22,570 nucleotides of DNA, taken from the NCBI GenBank assembly GCA_002451235.1, contig DKBN01000021.1, positions 11,782-34,351 of the forward strand, written 5' to 3'. Both the position numbers and the translations under genes were made by a program. How positions within the stretch are numbered: position 1 is the stretch's first letter; each line of letters begins with the position of its first letter. Below the pieces are notes generated by a model. The model searched no databases, was not told the origin of the DNA, and saw only the letters and a list, made by a program, of their open reading frames with translations. This DNA is from Patescibacteria group bacterium UBA6899. GTDB lineage: Bacteria; Patescibacteriota; Minisyncoccia; Phycocordibacterales; UBA6899. Shown one piece after another: positions 22,137 through 22,570 of this stretch.

Positions 22137-22570
22137 TTACGACACGCCCTGGTGCCCCGGGTCGAAGCGTTCTACCTGCATTCGGATCTTGTTCGTCGCA
22201 TGACCCTTGAGTGGAAGATGCAGCACTAGCACTCCGTCCTTGATCTTCGCTTGCGCGGATGTGGCGTCGACTTCCTGCGGAAGGATGATCTGGCGGAAGA
22301 ACTTCCCCCAGACGCATTCTTCGAGAGTGAATTGCGTTTCGCCGCTCGGGCCGTGCCCGATCGGGACCGCCTGCCCGTCGTTCGACTCTCCGCGCAGCTG
22401 CACCAGATCATGTGGGCGGCGCGCCTGACCCTGGACGGTGATCACGTCATTGTCGCCCTCTATCGATACATCCAGATCCTTGATCTCAACCCCAGGGACC
22501 TGCGCGAAGATGACGATCTCCGCGTCATTTTGATACACGTCGACGGGAAGCTGCGTGACCCCCTGGGGGA
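22137..22570 (-). CDS. Small heat-shock protein, Hsp20/alpha-crystallin family (5' partial)
   Basis: The frame is open to the right edge, so the start lies outside the window; the GTG at 22538 is internal. About 144 residues are present. The start of the visible part, QLPVDVYQNDAEIVIFAQVPGV, matches the first strands of the alpha-crystallin domain. Later come FTLEECVWGKFFRQIILP and AKIKDGVLVLHLPL, the latter containing the family's GVL signature. NKIRMQV near the C-terminus resembles the I-x-I tail motif used for oligomer contacts. Hsp20 proteins are ATP-independent cytoplasmic holdases. A stretch of about 27 residues between ITVQGQARRP and FTLEECVW is longer than the usual loop here. Stop TAA at 22139-22137, then 33 bases to the cohesin-like gene. 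The N-terminal arm and any promoter are not visible. Confidence 0.92.
   Translation of the reverse strand, partial: PQGVTQLPVDVYQNDAEIVIFAQVPGVEIKDLDVSIEGDNDVITVQGQARRPHDLVQLRGESNDGQAVPIGHGPSGETQFTLEECVWGKFFRQIILPQEVDATSAQAKIKDGVLVLHLPLKGHATNKIRMQVERFDPGHQGVS

Overview
The window looks like a chromosomal segment of a Patescibacteria/CPR bacterium, probably of the Parcubacteria type. This is inferred from the kind of proteins present and from the gene order: Hsp20, a cohesin-like membrane protein, a giant repeat-rich secreted protein, a fibronectin-III protein and an apparent ABC-transporter ATPase. No marker gene that would fix the taxonomy lies in the window. All five genes are on the minus strand, so transcription runs from high to low coordinates. 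The DNA is moderately GC-rich except for short AT-rich islands at gene junctions.

Layout in transcription order. (1) 22570-22137: 3' part of a small heat-shock (Hsp20) gene whose start lies beyond the right edge. (2) 22103-20634: a 489-aa protein with signal peptide, cohesin-like domain, Ig-like domains, one membrane segment and a cytoplasmic helical tail. (3) 20633-20358: a 276-base intergenic stretch with a perfect AT-rich inverted repeat and a possible extended -10 box. (4) 20357-1704: one uninterrupted reading frame of about 6,217 codons, covering over 80% of the window. (5) 1634-138: a 498-aa secreted protein with four FN3 domains. (6) 95-1: the first 31 codons of a probable ABC-transporter ATP-binding protein, cut by the left edge.

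The giant protein is a mosaic of extracellular beta-rich modules. From N to C terminus it has: a signal peptide/anchor; a Ser/Thr/Pro/Glu-rich linker; a DUF2341 domain; a long unassigned region; three phage-tail-collar-like modules with HxH motifs; two FN3/Ig-like domains, each paired with a beta-sandwich module or followed by one; eight W-x-G-x-x-W repeats that could form a beta-propeller; about 14 beta repeats of roughly 75 aa, interrupted by two full and one truncated copy of a ~510-aa cassette; a second DUF2341 with a LamG-like domain; and a Cys-containing C-terminal region. No LPXTG motif or C-terminal membrane segment is visible.

Together the genes suggest a cell-envelope/surface locus: secreted or anchored adhesin-like proteins next to a transporter. 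That role is inferred from architecture and context. No enzyme active site was recognised in the giant protein. No tRNA, rRNA, CRISPR array, insertion sequence or integrase was seen.
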